Positions 15,695 through 24,950 of a stretch of DNA of 40,862 nucleotides are shown piece after piece. The notes beneath the pieces are model-generated. The model saw only the letters and a list, made by a program, of their open reading frames with translations, had not been told where the DNA came from and did no database searches. Each line of letters opens with the position of its first letter. Position 1 is the first letter of the stretch. Source of the DNA: Candidatus Krumholzibacteriia bacterium. GTDB taxonomy: Bacteria > Krumholzibacteriota > Krumholzibacteriia > LZORAL124-64-63. Location: positions 1 through 40,862 of the forward strand of contig JANTGJ010000016.1 in the NCBI GenBank assembly GCA_024762975.1. The letters run 5' to 3'. A program made the position numbers and the translations under genes.

Positions 15695-16744
15695 TTGATT
15701 GTCCTGACCGATACCCGCAACTGGGCCGAACAGCTGGTCGCGACATTCCACTCCGACTCCGCTTCCGGGCGCCCGGGGCCACGACCGGCAGTCCCCCGAC
15801 ACCTGGAGCGCTGGCAACCCCTGGCTTCGGAAACCCTGGCTCCGGACGAACGAGAGTTGTGGCACGTCACCGCGGGCGCCGACTCGTTGTTGCGTGCCCA
15901 TGTCGAGGTCAACGGTGCTCTGGCTGCGTGGGACTACCTCGTGATCACCGATGAGGCTCCCGGCTCGCAATTCGACGCGCTGCGCTCACTGGACCCGGAT
16001 TCGCTACCGGGATCGGTCGCCTGTTTGGCGGCCGGTGGACGTGGTTTCCATGGCCATCATGGCCGCGGATGGCAAACCCTGCACGGCAATCTCCACCTCA
16101 GCACCTGGTGCAATCCTCAGCTCGAGGCCGCGCGTTGTGGGCTGGCCATGACCACGCTGCCGGCGATCGCGGTACTGGACACGCTGGATGCCACCGGCCC
16201 CTGGCAGCAGAAGCCGGGAATCAAGTGGGTTAATGATATCCTGATTGGCGAGGCCAAACTGGCCGGCGTATTGACCGCGACACAGAGCCTCCGCGGCGAT
16301 TTGAGTTCGCTGACACTCGGCATCGGACTGAATGTTGCGGTCGCTCCGGAAGTCCCCCCGACACCCTATGTCCCGTCAACCACCTGTATCGAATCGGAGT
16401 TTGCGGGTGAGGGCTCCGCGCCCACCTGCGGCGATCTGCTGTGCAGGCTGCTTGCGGCGATTGCGCTCCGATTGGATACCGTCGCCCGCCGGGGCCCCGA
16501 CTCGATGGTCGACGACTATCGGAACCGCAATGTCATCCTCGGCAAGCGCGTTGCCATCTGGGCCGACAGTTCGCTCCCCGGCCAGACTGATGCCGCATCC
16601 GCCCCTCTGGCGATGGGGGTCGTGCGCAGCATCGACCGCGACCTGTCGCTCACACTCGAAGGTCATCCCGACCCGATCCGATGTGGCCGACTGGCGCTCC
16701 AACCTGACGGCAGGCCGTCGGAAGATGCCGGGAATACACTCTGA
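15695..16744 (+). CDS. birA: Biotin--protein ligase
   Basis: 349 aa. The BPL/LplA catalytic core is clear: biotin/ATP loop 'GRGFHGHHGRGWQTLHGN' (about residues 114-131; the usual form is GRGR..R.W), 'GIKWVNDILIGEAKLAGVL' with the catalytic-site lysine K188, and 'LGIGLNV' (strand and Asn). A C-terminal SH3-like domain follows ('GKRVAIWAD...GVVRSIDRDLSLTLEG'). The first ~105 residues match no HTH repressor domain and I do not recognise them. Start TTG 15695 has GGAG at 7 nt; no better start is seen. It probably loads biotin on the carrier domain of the decarboxylase alpha subunit encoded just downstream. The 173 bp to the next gene holds no gene. Confidence 0.85.
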   Translation: MIVLTDTRNWAEQLVATFHSDSASGRPGPRPAVPRHLERWQPLASETLAPDERELWHVTAGADSLLRAHVEVNGALAAWDYLVITDEAPGSQFDALRSLDPDSLPGSVACLAAGGRGFHGHHGRGWQTLHGNLHLSTWCNPQLEAARCGLAMTTLPAIAVLDTLDATGPWQQKPGIKWVNDILIGEAKLAGVLTATQSLRGDLSSLTLGIGLNVAVAPEVPPTPYVPSTTCIESEFAGEGSAPTCGDLLCRLLAAIALRLDTVARRGPDSMVDDYRNRNVILGKRVAIWADSSLPGQTDAASAPLAMGVVRSIDRDLSLTLEGHPDPIRCGRLALQPDGRPSEDAGNTL

Positions 16745-16917
16745 TTTTCTGAAAACCCGGTGTTGCGCTTCGCGGGACGGAGTGGGATTTTGGGAGAAAC
16801 GGATCGCATCCACCTTGTCGGGTCTCGGCCGGGCCGTCACCCCTCGAACCATCGGATGATGGAGGTCCTTTCCCTTAGCGGGCCGGACCCTTCGCTCCAC
16901 CTCGGAAAGGTGATCCC

Positions 16918-17121
16918 GTGAGTCTTCTCAGTGCCTGTGGCATCGCATTCCTGGCCGTCTTCGTACTCCTGTCCCTGCTGGCCGGACTGATGCAGCTCAT
17001 CACGATCGTATTCCCGAAGCGGGAACCCCGTATCGAATCCTCCCTGGTGGCTGCCGTCAGTTCCGCAGTCGCCGTCCTGATCCCCGGAGCCCGCGTGACG
17101 AAACTCGAGGAGAAGCCATGA
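16918..17121 (+). CDS. oadG: Na+-pumping decarboxylase gamma subunit
   Basis: 67 aa with one membrane helix at residues about 7-32 (CGIAFLAVFVLLSLLAGLMQLI), then a short cytoplasmic tail (ITIVFPKREP). Its length and its position directly before the alpha and beta subunits match OadG/GcdC-type gamma subunits, which hold the complex together at the membrane. GTG 16918 has AAAGG upstream. The stop overlaps the ATG of the alpha subunit by 4 nt (ATGA), so translation is coupled. Sequence conservation in this family is low, and context carries much of the call. Confidence 0.8.
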   Translation: MSLLSACGIAFLAVFVLLSLLAGLMQLITIVFPKREPRIESSLVAAVSSAVAVLIPGARVTKLEEKP

Positions 17122-18962
17122 TCTTTACAGACAATCCGAAGAAAATCCGAGTGATGTTCACCGCCTTTCGGGACGGCCTGCAGAGCGCCTTCGGTGGCAA
17201 GGTCCGTCTGGAGGACATCCTGCCGGCCATGGAATTTTCGGCGCAGCGCGCCGGGATCCGACACTTCGAATTCGGCGGCGGTGCGCGTTTTCAGGCCCCC
17301 TACTTCTACGTCGGGGAAAATCCCTTCGAGTGTCAGGACAAGATGCGCGAAGCCGTCGGACCGGACTCCGAACTGCAAATCCTGACCCGGTCGGTCAGCG
17401 GCGTGACACTGACCACGCAAGCACTGCCCGCGCTGACCCTGCAAGCGCAGATGATGGCCAAGCACAACACGACCTGGGATCGCAATTTCGACTTCATGAA
17501 CGATGTGGACAACCTGGTCAAGACCGGCCAGCCGATTGTGGACGCGGGTATGCATCATCAGGTGTGTGTTTCGATGATGGGCCTGCCGTTCGCCGATGAG
17601 AAGGTGCACACACCCGAGTTCTATATCGATGTCGTGCGCAAGCTGCTCAAGAGCGGCCTGCATTTCGATTCGCTCTGCATGAAGGACGCCTCCGGTACGA
17701 CCGATCCACTGACGGTCTACAAGACCGCCAAGGGCATCCGTGAGATCCTGCCGCCCGAGGTGCTGTTGTGGCAACACTCCCACGACACCGCTTCGATCGC
17801 CGTTTCGCAGTATATGGCCGGTATCGAGGGCGGCGTCGACGGCGTCGATCTCTCGGTGCGACCGTTGGCCAGCGGCACGGTGCAACCGGATGTGCGCTCG
17901 ATGGCCCACGGTCTGAAGGGAACGGGCTATTCGCTGGATCTCGATGTCTCGCGAATGAACGAAATCGAGAACCTGCTGCTCGACGGCATGCATGACTACT
18001 ACTTCAATCCGGTCACGACCACGGCTGATGCGCGAGTCGTTGGCTTCCCGATGCCCGGCGGCGCGATCGGACCGAATGTGCACATGATGAAGGAAGCCGG
18101 CATCCTGAACAAATACGACCAGGTGCTGGCCGAATTTCCGGTCGTGGTCCAGGCCGGCGGTGCATGGACTTCGGTTACCCCCGGCAGCCAGCAGTACTGG
18201 CTGCAGGCTTTCAACAACGTGCTGCACGGTCGCTGGAAGAAGATGGATCAGGGCTACGGCAAGTCCGTGCTGGGCTACTTCGGCAAAACGCCACTGCCCT
18301 CGGACCCGCACGTAGTAAAGATGGCATCGGAGCAATTGCAGTTGCCGCCGTTCGATGGCGATCCTCTCGAGGCGGCACCGGACAGCCTGGCTCCGGCGCG
18401 TCAGGCCCTGCACGAACGGGGACTGGAACCAAGTGACGAGAACGTCTTCCTGGTCGCAGCCGCGATCATTCCGGGCAAGAACATGGAACTGAACGAAGGC
18501 ATCCGCCTGCTGACGGGAAAACCCAAAATCGTACTGCCCCTGAAGGAGGAATCGCAGCCCAAGGCCAAGCCGGCGACGGCCGCAGCGGTGCCCGCTGCGC
18601 TGACCGGCCCCGTCACCACGACCTGCCGGGTGAATGAGGGCGGCACCACCCGTACATTCGAGATCACGATTGAACCGCCAGCCGGCGGTGGAGCAGCTCC
18701 TGCAGCGGCACCTACCGCCACCGGCGGATCCAGCACACCGGTGTTTTCTCCCTTCGAAGGAAAAACGGAGCTGGTCGAGATCAACGTCAAAGTTGGTGAC
18801 ACAGTCAGTGAGGGCCAGGTCGTCGCCGCGGTGGAAGCGATGAAAGCCAAGCACGACGTGAAGGCGCCGTGCGCCGGAACCGTGGCCACCGTCGAGGCCG
18901 AACTGGGCGCCGACATCGAGGCGGGTCAGCCGATCCTGACTCTCGCGACGAACGGGGGATGA
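17118..18962 (+). CDS. oadA: Biotin-dependent decarboxylase alpha subunit (OadA/pyruvate carboxylase B-like) with biotin carrier
   Basis: 614 aa. The carboxyltransferase TIM barrel starts with 'FRDGLQSAFGGKVRLEDIL' (family RDxxQS), followed by 'LCMKDASGTTDP' (active-site Lys) and the metal-binding 'WQHSHDTASIAVSQYMAG'. A Pro/Ala linker at about 480-530 leads to a biotinyl domain with 'VEAMKAKHD'; K576 is the biotin site. The usual site is EAMKM, so Met to Ala after Lys is a deviation. With OadG and OadB this makes a membrane decarboxylase that couples decarboxylation of oxaloacetate (or a related acid such as methylmalonyl-CoA) to Na+ export. The barrel suits a keto-acid substrate such as oxaloacetate. 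The N-terminal metal region diverges from classical OadA (GARFQ in place of GATFD). Confidence 0.88.
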   Translation: MIFTDNPKKIRVMFTAFRDGLQSAFGGKVRLEDILPAMEFSAQRAGIRHFEFGGGARFQAPYFYVGENPFECQDKMREAVGPDSELQILTRSVSGVTLTTQALPALTLQAQMMAKHNTTWDRNFDFMNDVDNLVKTGQPIVDAGMHHQVCVSMMGLPFADEKVHTPEFYIDVVRKLLKSGLHFDSLCMKDASGTTDPLTVYKTAKGIREILPPEVLLWQHSHDTASIAVSQYMAGIEGGVDGVDLSVRPLASGTVQPDVRSMAHGLKGTGYSLDLDVSRMNEIENLLLDGMHDYYFNPVTTTADARVVGFPMPGGAIGPNVHMMKEAGILNKYDQVLAEFPVVVQAGGAWTSVTPGSQQYWLQAFNNVLHGRWKKMDQGYGKSVLGYFGKTPLPSDPHVVKMASEQLQLPPFDGDPLEAAPDSLAPARQALHERGLEPSDENVFLVAAAIIPGKNMELNEGIRLLTGKPKIVLPLKEESQPKAKPATAAAVPAALTGPVTTTCRVNEGGTTRTFEITIEPPAGGGAAPAAAPTATGGSSTPVFSPFEGKTELVEINVKVGDTVSEGQVVAAVEAMKAKHDVKAPCAGTVATVEAELGADIEAGQPILTLATNGG

Positions 18963-18963
18963 C

Positions 18964-20127
18964 ATGGAATCCCTGACGACGCTGTTGGCAGGCTCCGGTT
19001 TTGCGGGGCTCGCCTGGCAGAATCTGGTCATGTTCGCCGTCGGCGGAGTGCTGATCTTCCTGGCTGTGACCAAGAAGTACGAGCCGCTGCTGCTGGTGCC
19101 GATCGGCTTCGGCGCGATCCTGGCAAATCTGCCGGAGGCACACCTCTCGGCATCGCACGGCTTCACGCAGAATCCGGCGGCACCGACGCACTTCCTGCTG
19201 CAGATGGTCTATGACGCGGGCATCCGCACCGAATTCCTACCCCCGGTGATCTTCCTGGGGGTCGGATCATTGACCGACTTCCGCCCGTTGCTGGCCCGGC
19301 CGGTCACCTTCCTGCTCGGCGCGGCGGCACAGCTGGGCATCTTCGTCGCCGCGCTCGGCGCATACTACCTGTTCGGCGGCACATTCAGCATCGAGCAGGC
19401 TGCCTCGATCGGGATCATCGGCGGCGCGGACGGTCCGACTTCGATCTTCCTGGCTTCCAAGCTGGCGCCCGAACTCCTGGGCGCCATTGCCGTGGCGGCC
19501 TACAGCTACATGTCGTTGGTGCCGGTGATTCAGCCTCCCATCATGCGGCTGCTGACCACGAAGAGTGAGCGACAGATATCGATGAAGCAGGCCAAGCCGG
19601 TTTCGCAGACGGCGGTCATCCTGTTTCCGATCCTGACTGCGGTCTTCGCGATTCTGGCCGTGCCTACCTGCGCACCGCTGCTGGGTATGTTGATGTTCGG
19701 CAATCTGCTGCGCGAGTCGACCGTGACCGAGCGACTGTTCAAGACCGCGGGTGGCCCGTTGGTGAATATCGTGACCATCTTCCTGGGCATCACCGTCGGC
19801 GCGACGATGGAGGGTAGCAGCTTCCTGCAGGCACGTACGATCTTCATCCTGATCATCGGCGCGATCGCGTTCAGCTTTTCGACCTTCGGCGGCGTAGTCT
19901 TTGCCAAGCTGATCAACCTGGTTCTGCCCCAGGGCAAGAAGATCAATCCGTGCATCGGCGCGGCCGGCGTCTCGGCTGTCCCCATGGCTGCGCGTGTGGT
20001 ACAGACCTTCGTCTCCGAAGAAACGGGCGGAAAGGTCAATCCACTGATGGCCGCGATGGGACCCAATGTCGCCGGGGTGATCGGCTCGGCGGTTGCCGCG
20101 GGGGTCTTTCTGCAACTCTTCGGCTAG
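18964..20127 (+). CDS. oadB: Na+-translocating decarboxylase beta subunit
   Basis: 387 aa integral membrane protein with about nine helices. The diagnostic motif 'GGADGPTSIFLAS' (residues 153-165) holds the Asp (D156) known to be needed for Na+ transport, and 'AAYSYMSLVPVIQPPIM' and 'ATMEGSSFLQ' are typical of OadB/GcdB/MmdB. The start is 1 nt after the alpha stop, so the three genes are one unit. The beta subunit decarboxylates carboxybiotin while moving Na+ out of the cell. Full length for the family. A GC-rich hairpin follows the stop. Confidence 0.95.
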   Translation: MESLTTLLAGSGFAGLAWQNLVMFAVGGVLIFLAVTKKYEPLLLVPIGFGAILANLPEAHLSASHGFTQNPAAPTHFLLQMVYDAGIRTEFLPPVIFLGVGSLTDFRPLLARPVTFLLGAAAQLGIFVAALGAYYLFGGTFSIEQAASIGIIGGADGPTSIFLASKLAPELLGAIAVAAYSYMSLVPVIQPPIMRLLTTKSERQISMKQAKPVSQTAVILFPILTAVFAILAVPTCAPLLGMLMFGNLLRESTVTERLFKTAGGPLVNIVTIFLGITVGATMEGSSFLQARTIFILIIGAIAFSFSTFGGVVFAKLINLVLPQGKKINPCIGAAGVSAVPMAARVVQTFVSEETGGKVNPLMAAMGPNVAGVIGSAVAAGVFLQLFG

Positions 20128-20144
20128 ATATCCGTGCAGGGAAC

Positions 20145-20170
20145 GGCGGCGGTTCTGCGGGACCGCCGCC
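20145..20170 (+). terminator. GC-rich hairpin after oadB
   Basis: GGCGGCGGT (20145-20153) and ACCGCCGCC (20162-20170) form a 9-bp stem with an 8-nt loop. No T-run follows, so it may be a weak terminator or a transcript-end stabiliser. Confidence 0.4.
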
Positions 20171-20248
20171 ACGGTCACAAACCCACACTCCACACAGTCT
20201 CCTGACACAAAGCCCAGAGAACCCGTTGCCTATCAATCTGTTTAGCAT

Positions 20249-20277
20249 TTGTGAATCATGGATACTTCGGATACAAT
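20249..20277 (+). promoter_or_regulatory. Putative sigma-70 promoter of the subtilase gene
   Basis: TTGTGA (20249-20254, 4/6) and TACAAT (20272-20277, 5/6) are spaced 17 nt apart, 79 nt before ATG 20357. An ATG at 20258 in the same frame lies inside this promoter, which speaks against it as the start. Confidence 0.55.
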
Positions 20278-20356
20278 CGGAGACCCTACGGGGAGGTGGT
20301 TCTGCGGAAGCACCCCGCCCCGCTCGCCAAATTGGGCCCCCAGCAAGGAGACCCCG

Positions 20357-23300
20357 ATGCTATCCCGATTCCTCTCGAGACGCACGATCCTCGCCCTCCT
20401 GACCCTCCTGATTCTCATTCCCATCGGAGGTGCGCTCGCGGCGGATGAACTTGCCCCGCGCGACTTCGCACCGGTCCAGGGCGGTTTCACCGACCAGGGG
20501 CAGAAAGTTCTTCCCTATCATCCCGAACGGATCCTGATCCAGTTGACCTCGCGCGCATTCGAGGACGCCGACGTGCACTTTGGCCGCCAGAAGGGCGCTG
20601 TCTCGCCGACCGCTCGCACCGGTTTGCCGTCGTTGGACGCCTTGTGTGACGCTGCCGGTGTTCGCCGGATCAGCAGACCCTACATCCAGGTCCGCAACCA
20701 GACCAAAGCCAACGAACTGGGCCTGGAACGCTGGTTCCTGCTCGAGACCGACGGTTCGGTCGACGTCGGCCAGATGGCCCGGCGATTCGAGAGTGATCGA
20801 TCGATCGCCGCGGCTACGGTCGACTGGCGAGCCTTCCCGGCCGCCGTCCCCAGCGACCCCCTCTACAACGACCACTGGGGCCACAACAACACCTCCCAGA
20901 TGGTCAGCTACGACTGGTCGGTACACGACCACACCGGACCGACCGTCGGTACGGTCGGATTCGACAGCAACGCCCAGGCGGCGTGGGACGAAGCCCAGGG
21001 TTATGGCAGCACCTCGGTCGTGATCGCGATCATCGACAGTGGCGTCGAAGCGGGCCACCCCGATCTGTCCCAGGTCACCGGCTACGACTATGGCGACAAT
21101 GATTCGAATCCGGATGATGACAGTTCGCAACCGGGTCACGGCACCGCATGTGCCGGTGTTGCCGCGTCGCAGGTCAACAATGGCCTCGGTGCGGCGGGGA
21201 TCGCCCCCAACTGCAAGATCATGCCGCTGAAGGTCGCAAACAGTGCCGGATCGATGTATTTCTCCTCGATCCAGAACGCGTTGTACTATGCGGCCGACAA
21301 CGGCGCCGACGTTGCCAGCATGAGTCTCGGCGCCGCGATCAGTACCGACAGCGCCACCGACACGGCACTGCAGTATGCCTACAACGCCGGCGTTACACTG
21401 CTGGCGGCCACCGGGAACGAGAACGCCTCGACGATCAGCTACCCGGCCATCAACCAGTACGTGATCGCCGTCGGCGCGGCTTCGCCCTGTGGCGAGCGCA
21501 AGCGCTCCTCGAGCAACAGTTCGGAAGTCAACTCCGGCGTCAGCACCGACCCGAACGGCTACACCTGTGACGGGGAACGCTGGTGGGGATCGAACTACGG
21601 TGTGACGACCCAGGACAGCAACGCGGCCGTGGACGTGATCGCTCCGACGATCCTGCCGACGACCGATCTGCTGGGCTCGGCCGGGTACGACCCGAGTGAC
21701 TATTCGATGTGGTTCAACGGCACCAGTTGCGCCACCCCGTACGCGGCGGGCGTCTGCGCGTTGATCAAGTCGGCCTATCCGACCTACACCCCGGCCCAGG
21801 TCCGCGATCGCCTGACCTCGACGGCCGAGGACGTGACCAGTGTCGAATCCGGCTCCGGCTGGGATCGCTATTCCGGTTACGGCATGGTCGACGCGGCGGC
21901 AGCCGTCGGCGGCGGCAGCCCCGTGGGCAATCCGCCTGTGGCTGCCTTCAGCGGCACACCAACCAGCGGCGATGCCCCGGTGACCGTGAATTTCACGGAC
22001 AGCTCGACGAATACGCCGACCAGCTGGAGCTGGACCTTCGGGGATGGCGGCACGTCCAGCGCCCAGAACCCGAGCCACACCTACACCGCGGCCGGTACCT
22101 ACACCGTGGTGCTGACGGCCAGCAACGCCTACGGCTCGGACTCCGAGACGAAGACGGGCTACATCACCATCACCGATCCGCCCGTCGGCGGCGACTACGC
22201 GACGTTGCCCTACTCTACCGGCTTCGAGAGCGGCACATTCGACCCGTACTGGTCCAACTCATCGACCAACAACGGCCGCATTCTGCTGACCACGGCCAAC
22301 ACGCCGCACAGTGGCAGCTATCACATGACGATGGACTGCTCCAGCAACGGCACCTACAGCTACAACGAAGCGTGGCTGCATCTGAATCTGGCCGGCGAAG
22401 GCCAGGTCGACCTGAACTTCTGGTGGAAGGATTTCTCCGACGAGACCCACTCCCCCGACGGCGTGTACATCTCGGATGATGGAGGAGCCAACTTCACCAA
22501 GATCCAGGATCTGAACGGCGGCAGCTACACCAACAACTCCTGGTCCGAATGGAATATCGACATCGACGCGGTGGCCGCCGCGAACGGCATCTCGCTGAAT
22601 TCGACCTTCGTGATCAAGTTCCAGCAGTACGACAACTACATGGCCACGACCGACGGAATGGCGTTTGACGACATCGCCGTCAGCAGTGGACCGACGGGTA
22701 CGGCGCCGGTGGCCGCCTTCAGTGGCTCCCCCACCAGCGGCGAGGCCCCGGTCTCGGTCTCGTTCGTCGACGCGTCGACGAACGCACCGACGAGCTGGAA
22801 CTGGACCTTCGGCGACGGTGGCACCTCGACGGCCCAGAACCCGAGCCACACCTACACGTCGGCCGGCTCGTACACGGTTTCGTTGACGGCCGCGAACGCC
22901 TTCGGTTCGAATGTCGAGACCAAAACGTCGTACATCACCGTCACCGATCCGCCCGTTGGCGGCAACTACGCGACGGTTCCCTACTCGACCGGGTTCGAGA
23001 GCGGCACGCTGGATCAGTACTGGACCACGGCCTCGACCAATAACGGCCGCATCCAGGTGTTCAGCTCGTACTCGCCGCACAGCGGCAGCTACCAGCTGGC
23101 TATGGACTGCTCGGCCAACGGTACATTCAGCTACAACGAAGCCAACCTCGCGCTGAATTTGTCCGGCGAGACCGAAGTGGAACTGAATTTCTGGTGGAAG
23201 GAGTTCGGGGACGAAACGCATTCCGGCGACGGGATCTACTTCTCCTCGAACGACGGTGCCACCTTCGTGAAGGTCCAGGACCTGAACGGCAGCAGCTACA

Positions 23301-24145
23301 CGAACCAGACCTGGCAGTACTTCAGTCTGGATGTCGACGCCCTGGCCGCGGCCAACGGCCTGACGCTCAGCTCGACGTTCATCGTGAAGTTCCAGCAGTA
23401 CGACAACTACCAGATGACCAGCGACGGCTTCACCTTCGACGACATCGAAGTCATCGTCGGCAGCAGCGGCGGGGGCGGCAGCGCCATCACGGCCGAGACC
23501 GAGCCGAACGCCAGCATCGCCGAAGCCAACGGACCGGTCGGAAACGGTGTGGCCGTCAGCGGCACCATCAGCTCCAGCAGTGACGACGACTACTTCTGGT
23601 TCGACGTCGACACCGCCGGTAACATCAACATCAGCGTGGCCATCGGCAGCAGTGCGGATCTGGACTGGTACCTGTACAACAGTGCCGGCACGCAGGTCGA
23701 TCGCGGCTACACGGTCAGCAACCCCGAAGCTGGCTCCTACAGTGCCTCGGTGGGTCGCTACTACGTACGTGTCGATGGCTACAATGGAGCCACGAGCAGC
23801 TACACGCTGACCGTGGACGGCGGGTTGGCACCGGTCAGCGAGGCACCTGAGAAGCAGGACCTGCCGCTGATTTTCACGCTGCGCCAGAATTCGCCGAATC
23901 CGTTCAACCCGATGACTACGATCTCGTTCGATCTGCCGAAAACCAGCCAGGTGAAGTTGCGCATCTACGATACGCGCGGCCGACTGGTTCGTACGCTCAT
24001 CGACGAGACCCTGTCCGCGGGGATGCGCGACGCGGTCTGGAACGGTGCCGATGACAGTGGGGCCCGTGTCCACTCGGGCATCTACTACTACCTGATCGAG
24101 GCGGACGACTACCGGGCGACTCGCAAGATGACCCTGCTCAAGTAG
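20357..24145 (+). CDS. Secreted subtilisin-family serine protease with PKD modules and FlgD/T9SS-like sorting domain
   Basis: 1262 aa; AAGGAG 6 nt before ATG 20357, signal peptide RRTILALLTLLILIPIGGALA. Catalytic triad of S8 peptidases: D227 ('IIDSGVEAGHPD'), H261 ('GHGTACAGVAA'), S457 ('NGTSCATPYAAG'). Then come PKD1 (about 526-608, 'WTFGDGG...NPSHTYTAAGTYTV'), a MAM/jelly-roll-like domain (about 611-778), PKD2 (784-865), a second jelly-roll (869-1036), a PPC domain (about 1045-1155, 'DDDYFWFDVDTAG') and a C-terminal FlgD-like domain with 'RQNSPNPFNPMTTISFDLP' and 'SGIYYYLIEADDYRATRKM', typical of type IX-like sorting in FCB bacteria. It is likely exported and cell-surface attached or released, degrading external protein. 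The promoter, and a terminator after it, make it a single-gene unit. Confidence 0.93.
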   Translation: MLSRFLSRRTILALLTLLILIPIGGALAADELAPRDFAPVQGGFTDQGQKVLPYHPERILIQLTSRAFEDADVHFGRQKGAVSPTARTGLPSLDALCDAAGVRRISRPYIQVRNQTKANELGLERWFLLETDGSVDVGQMARRFESDRSIAAATVDWRAFPAAVPSDPLYNDHWGHNNTSQMVSYDWSVHDHTGPTVGTVGFDSNAQAAWDEAQGYGSTSVVIAIIDSGVEAGHPDLSQVTGYDYGDNDSNPDDDSSQPGHGTACAGVAASQVNNGLGAAGIAPNCKIMPLKVANSAGSMYFSSIQNALYYAADNGADVASMSLGAAISTDSATDTALQYAYNAGVTLLAATGNENASTISYPAINQYVIAVGAASPCGERKRSSSNSSEVNSGVSTDPNGYTCDGERWWGSNYGVTTQDSNAAVDVIAPTILPTTDLLGSAGYDPSDYSMWFNGTSCATPYAAGVCALIKSAYPTYTPAQVRDRLTSTAEDVTSVESGSGWDRYSGYGMVDAAAAVGGGSPVGNPPVAAFSGTPTSGDAPVTVNFTDSSTNTPTSWSWTFGDGGTSSAQNPSHTYTAAGTYTVVLTASNAYGSDSETKTGYITITDPPVGGDYATLPYSTGFESGTFDPYWSNSSTNNGRILLTTANTPHSGSYHMTMDCSSNGTYSYNEAWLHLNLAGEGQVDLNFWWKDFSDETHSPDGVYISDDGGANFTKIQDLNGGSYTNNSWSEWNIDIDAVAAANGISLNSTFVIKFQQYDNYMATTDGMAFDDIAVSSGPTGTAPVAAFSGSPTSGEAPVSVSFVDASTNAPTSWNWTFGDGGTSTAQNPSHTYTSAGSYTVSLTAANAFGSNVETKTSYITVTDPPVGGNYATVPYSTGFESGTLDQYWTTASTNNGRIQVFSSYSPHSGSYQLAMDCSANGTFSYNEANLALNLSGETEVELNFWWKEFGDETHSGDGIYFSSNDGATFVKVQDLNGSSYTNQTWQYFSLDVDALAAANGLTLSSTFIVKFQQYDNYQMTSDGFTFDDIEVIVGSSGGGGSAITAETEPNASIAEANGPVGNGVAVSGTISSSSDDDYFWFDVDTAGNINISVAIGSSADLDWYLYNSAGTQVDRGYTVSNPEAGSYSASVGRYYVRVDGYNGATSSYTLTVDGGLAPVSEAPEKQDLPLIFTLRQNSPNPFNPMTTISFDLPKTSQVKLRIYDTRGRLVRTLIDETLSAGMRDAVWNGADDSGARVHSGIYYYLIEADDYRATRKMTLLK
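21932..23462 (+). repeat. Tandem PKD plus jelly-roll module, two copies
   Basis: Unit 1 (21932 to about 22687) and unit 2 (22706 to about 23462) encode the same PKD plus jelly-roll pair, with many identical short stretches such as 'FGDGG', 'QNPSHTYT' and 'FQQYDNY'. They arose by internal duplication in the subtilase gene. Confidence 0.85.
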
Positions 24146-24167
24146 TTCAAACCGATCGGAACGCAAG

Positions 24168-24200
24168 ACGGCCCCGGACCAGCTGCCCGGGGCCGTTTCC
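24168..24200 (+). terminator. Bidirectional intrinsic terminator
   Basis: ACGGCCCCGG (24168-24177) pairs with CCGGGGCCGT (24187-24196) around a 9-nt loop, followed by TTCC; on the other strand a short pyrimidine run is present. It lies between the convergent subtilase and DUF2461 genes. Confidence 0.8.
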
Positions 24201-24217
24201 TATCGCACACATCCGAA

Positions 24218-24904
24218 TCAGTACTGCTGCCCCAATGCCTCGCAGATGAACTTCACCAACGGCGAACCGGTCTTGCAGAGCGCCGCGAATTCGTCCATGA
24301 ATCCGACCGACGTGACCTGCTTCTGCGACAGCGGCGCAAAGCAGGTGAAGTCCTTCAGTTTCAATACTTCGATCAACGGATGCTCAGGATCGAAGCCCCG
24401 GGGTGGCCGCTTCAGGCTCTCGCCGGTGACCTTGAAGTGCTCGGTAAAATTCTTCCCGCCGACGGCTTTCTTCCAGGCTGCCGGGTCGCTCACGATGCGA
24501 TCGCGAATCTTCTTCAGTGTCGGATTGTCCGGATGCCACAACCCCATCCCGAGGAAGCTCTTGCGCGGCTCCAGGTGCAGGTAGAAGCCCGGCGTATAGG
24601 CGTCCTTGCCCGCTTCGTGGCGGAAATGCAACCCCGCATGCGTCTTGTACGGGCTCTTGTCCCTGCTGAAACGGACGTCTCGGTAGATGCGGAAGAGCGA
24701 TCCGCCACTGGGTCGCGGATCGGCTCGAAAATGGGGGCTGATTCTGCGCAGATGCGGCGAAAAATCGACGACGAACCGCAGGGCGGGCACCTTCAGGTCT
24801 TCCTCGTAGCGCGATTTGTTTTCCTGAAACCATTCCCGCCTGTTGTTTGCGGTCAGATCCTTCAGGAAACGAAACAATGCAGGACTGAAGTACCTGTCAC
24901 TCAT
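24218..24904 (-). CDS. DUF2461 family protein
   Basis: 228 aa from ATG 24904, with AAAGGAA upstream. The family pattern is clear: 'FSPALFRFLKDLTANNRREWFQENKSRYEEDLKVP' (in order at the N-terminus; W..N...Y), 'SLFRIYRDVRFSRDKSPYKTHAG' near residue 70, 'FYLHLEP' and a C-terminal 'GFDPEHPLIEVLKLKDF'. DUF2461 proteins are widespread and of unknown function. It lies 46 nt downstream of the CGGC gene on the same strand and may be the last gene of that operon or separately expressed; its phyletic spread suggests a separate role. Confidence 0.88.
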   Translation of the reverse strand: MSDRYFSPALFRFLKDLTANNRREWFQENKSRYEEDLKVPALRFVVDFSPHLRRISPHFRADPRPSGGSLFRIYRDVRFSRDKSPYKTHAGLHFRHEAGKDAYTPGFYLHLEPRKSFLGMGLWHPDNPTLKKIRDRIVSDPAAWKKAVGGKNFTEHFKVTGESLKRPPRGFDPEHPLIEVLKLKDFTCFAPLSQKQVTSVGFMDEFAALCKTGSPLVKFICEALGQQY

Positions 24905-24950
24905 GGAAATTCCTTTTCTGAACGGGAAGTCCGAAACTGCCGATCCGGTT

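Noticed and set aside
16875-19166. 763-residue minus-strand frame over the decarboxylase genes
   Set aside because: Antisense of oadG and oadA; no recognisable domain or ribosome site.
20258-20356. ATG 20258 as subtilase start, adding 33 residues
   Set aside because: It lies between the -35 and -10 boxes of a good promoter, lacks a ribosome site, and would bury the signal peptide; ATG 20357 has AAGGAG.
20360-24166. Two long minus-strand frames (572 and 635 residues) over the subtilase gene
   Set aside because: Antisense shadows of the repeat-rich protease with a clear triad on the plus strand.
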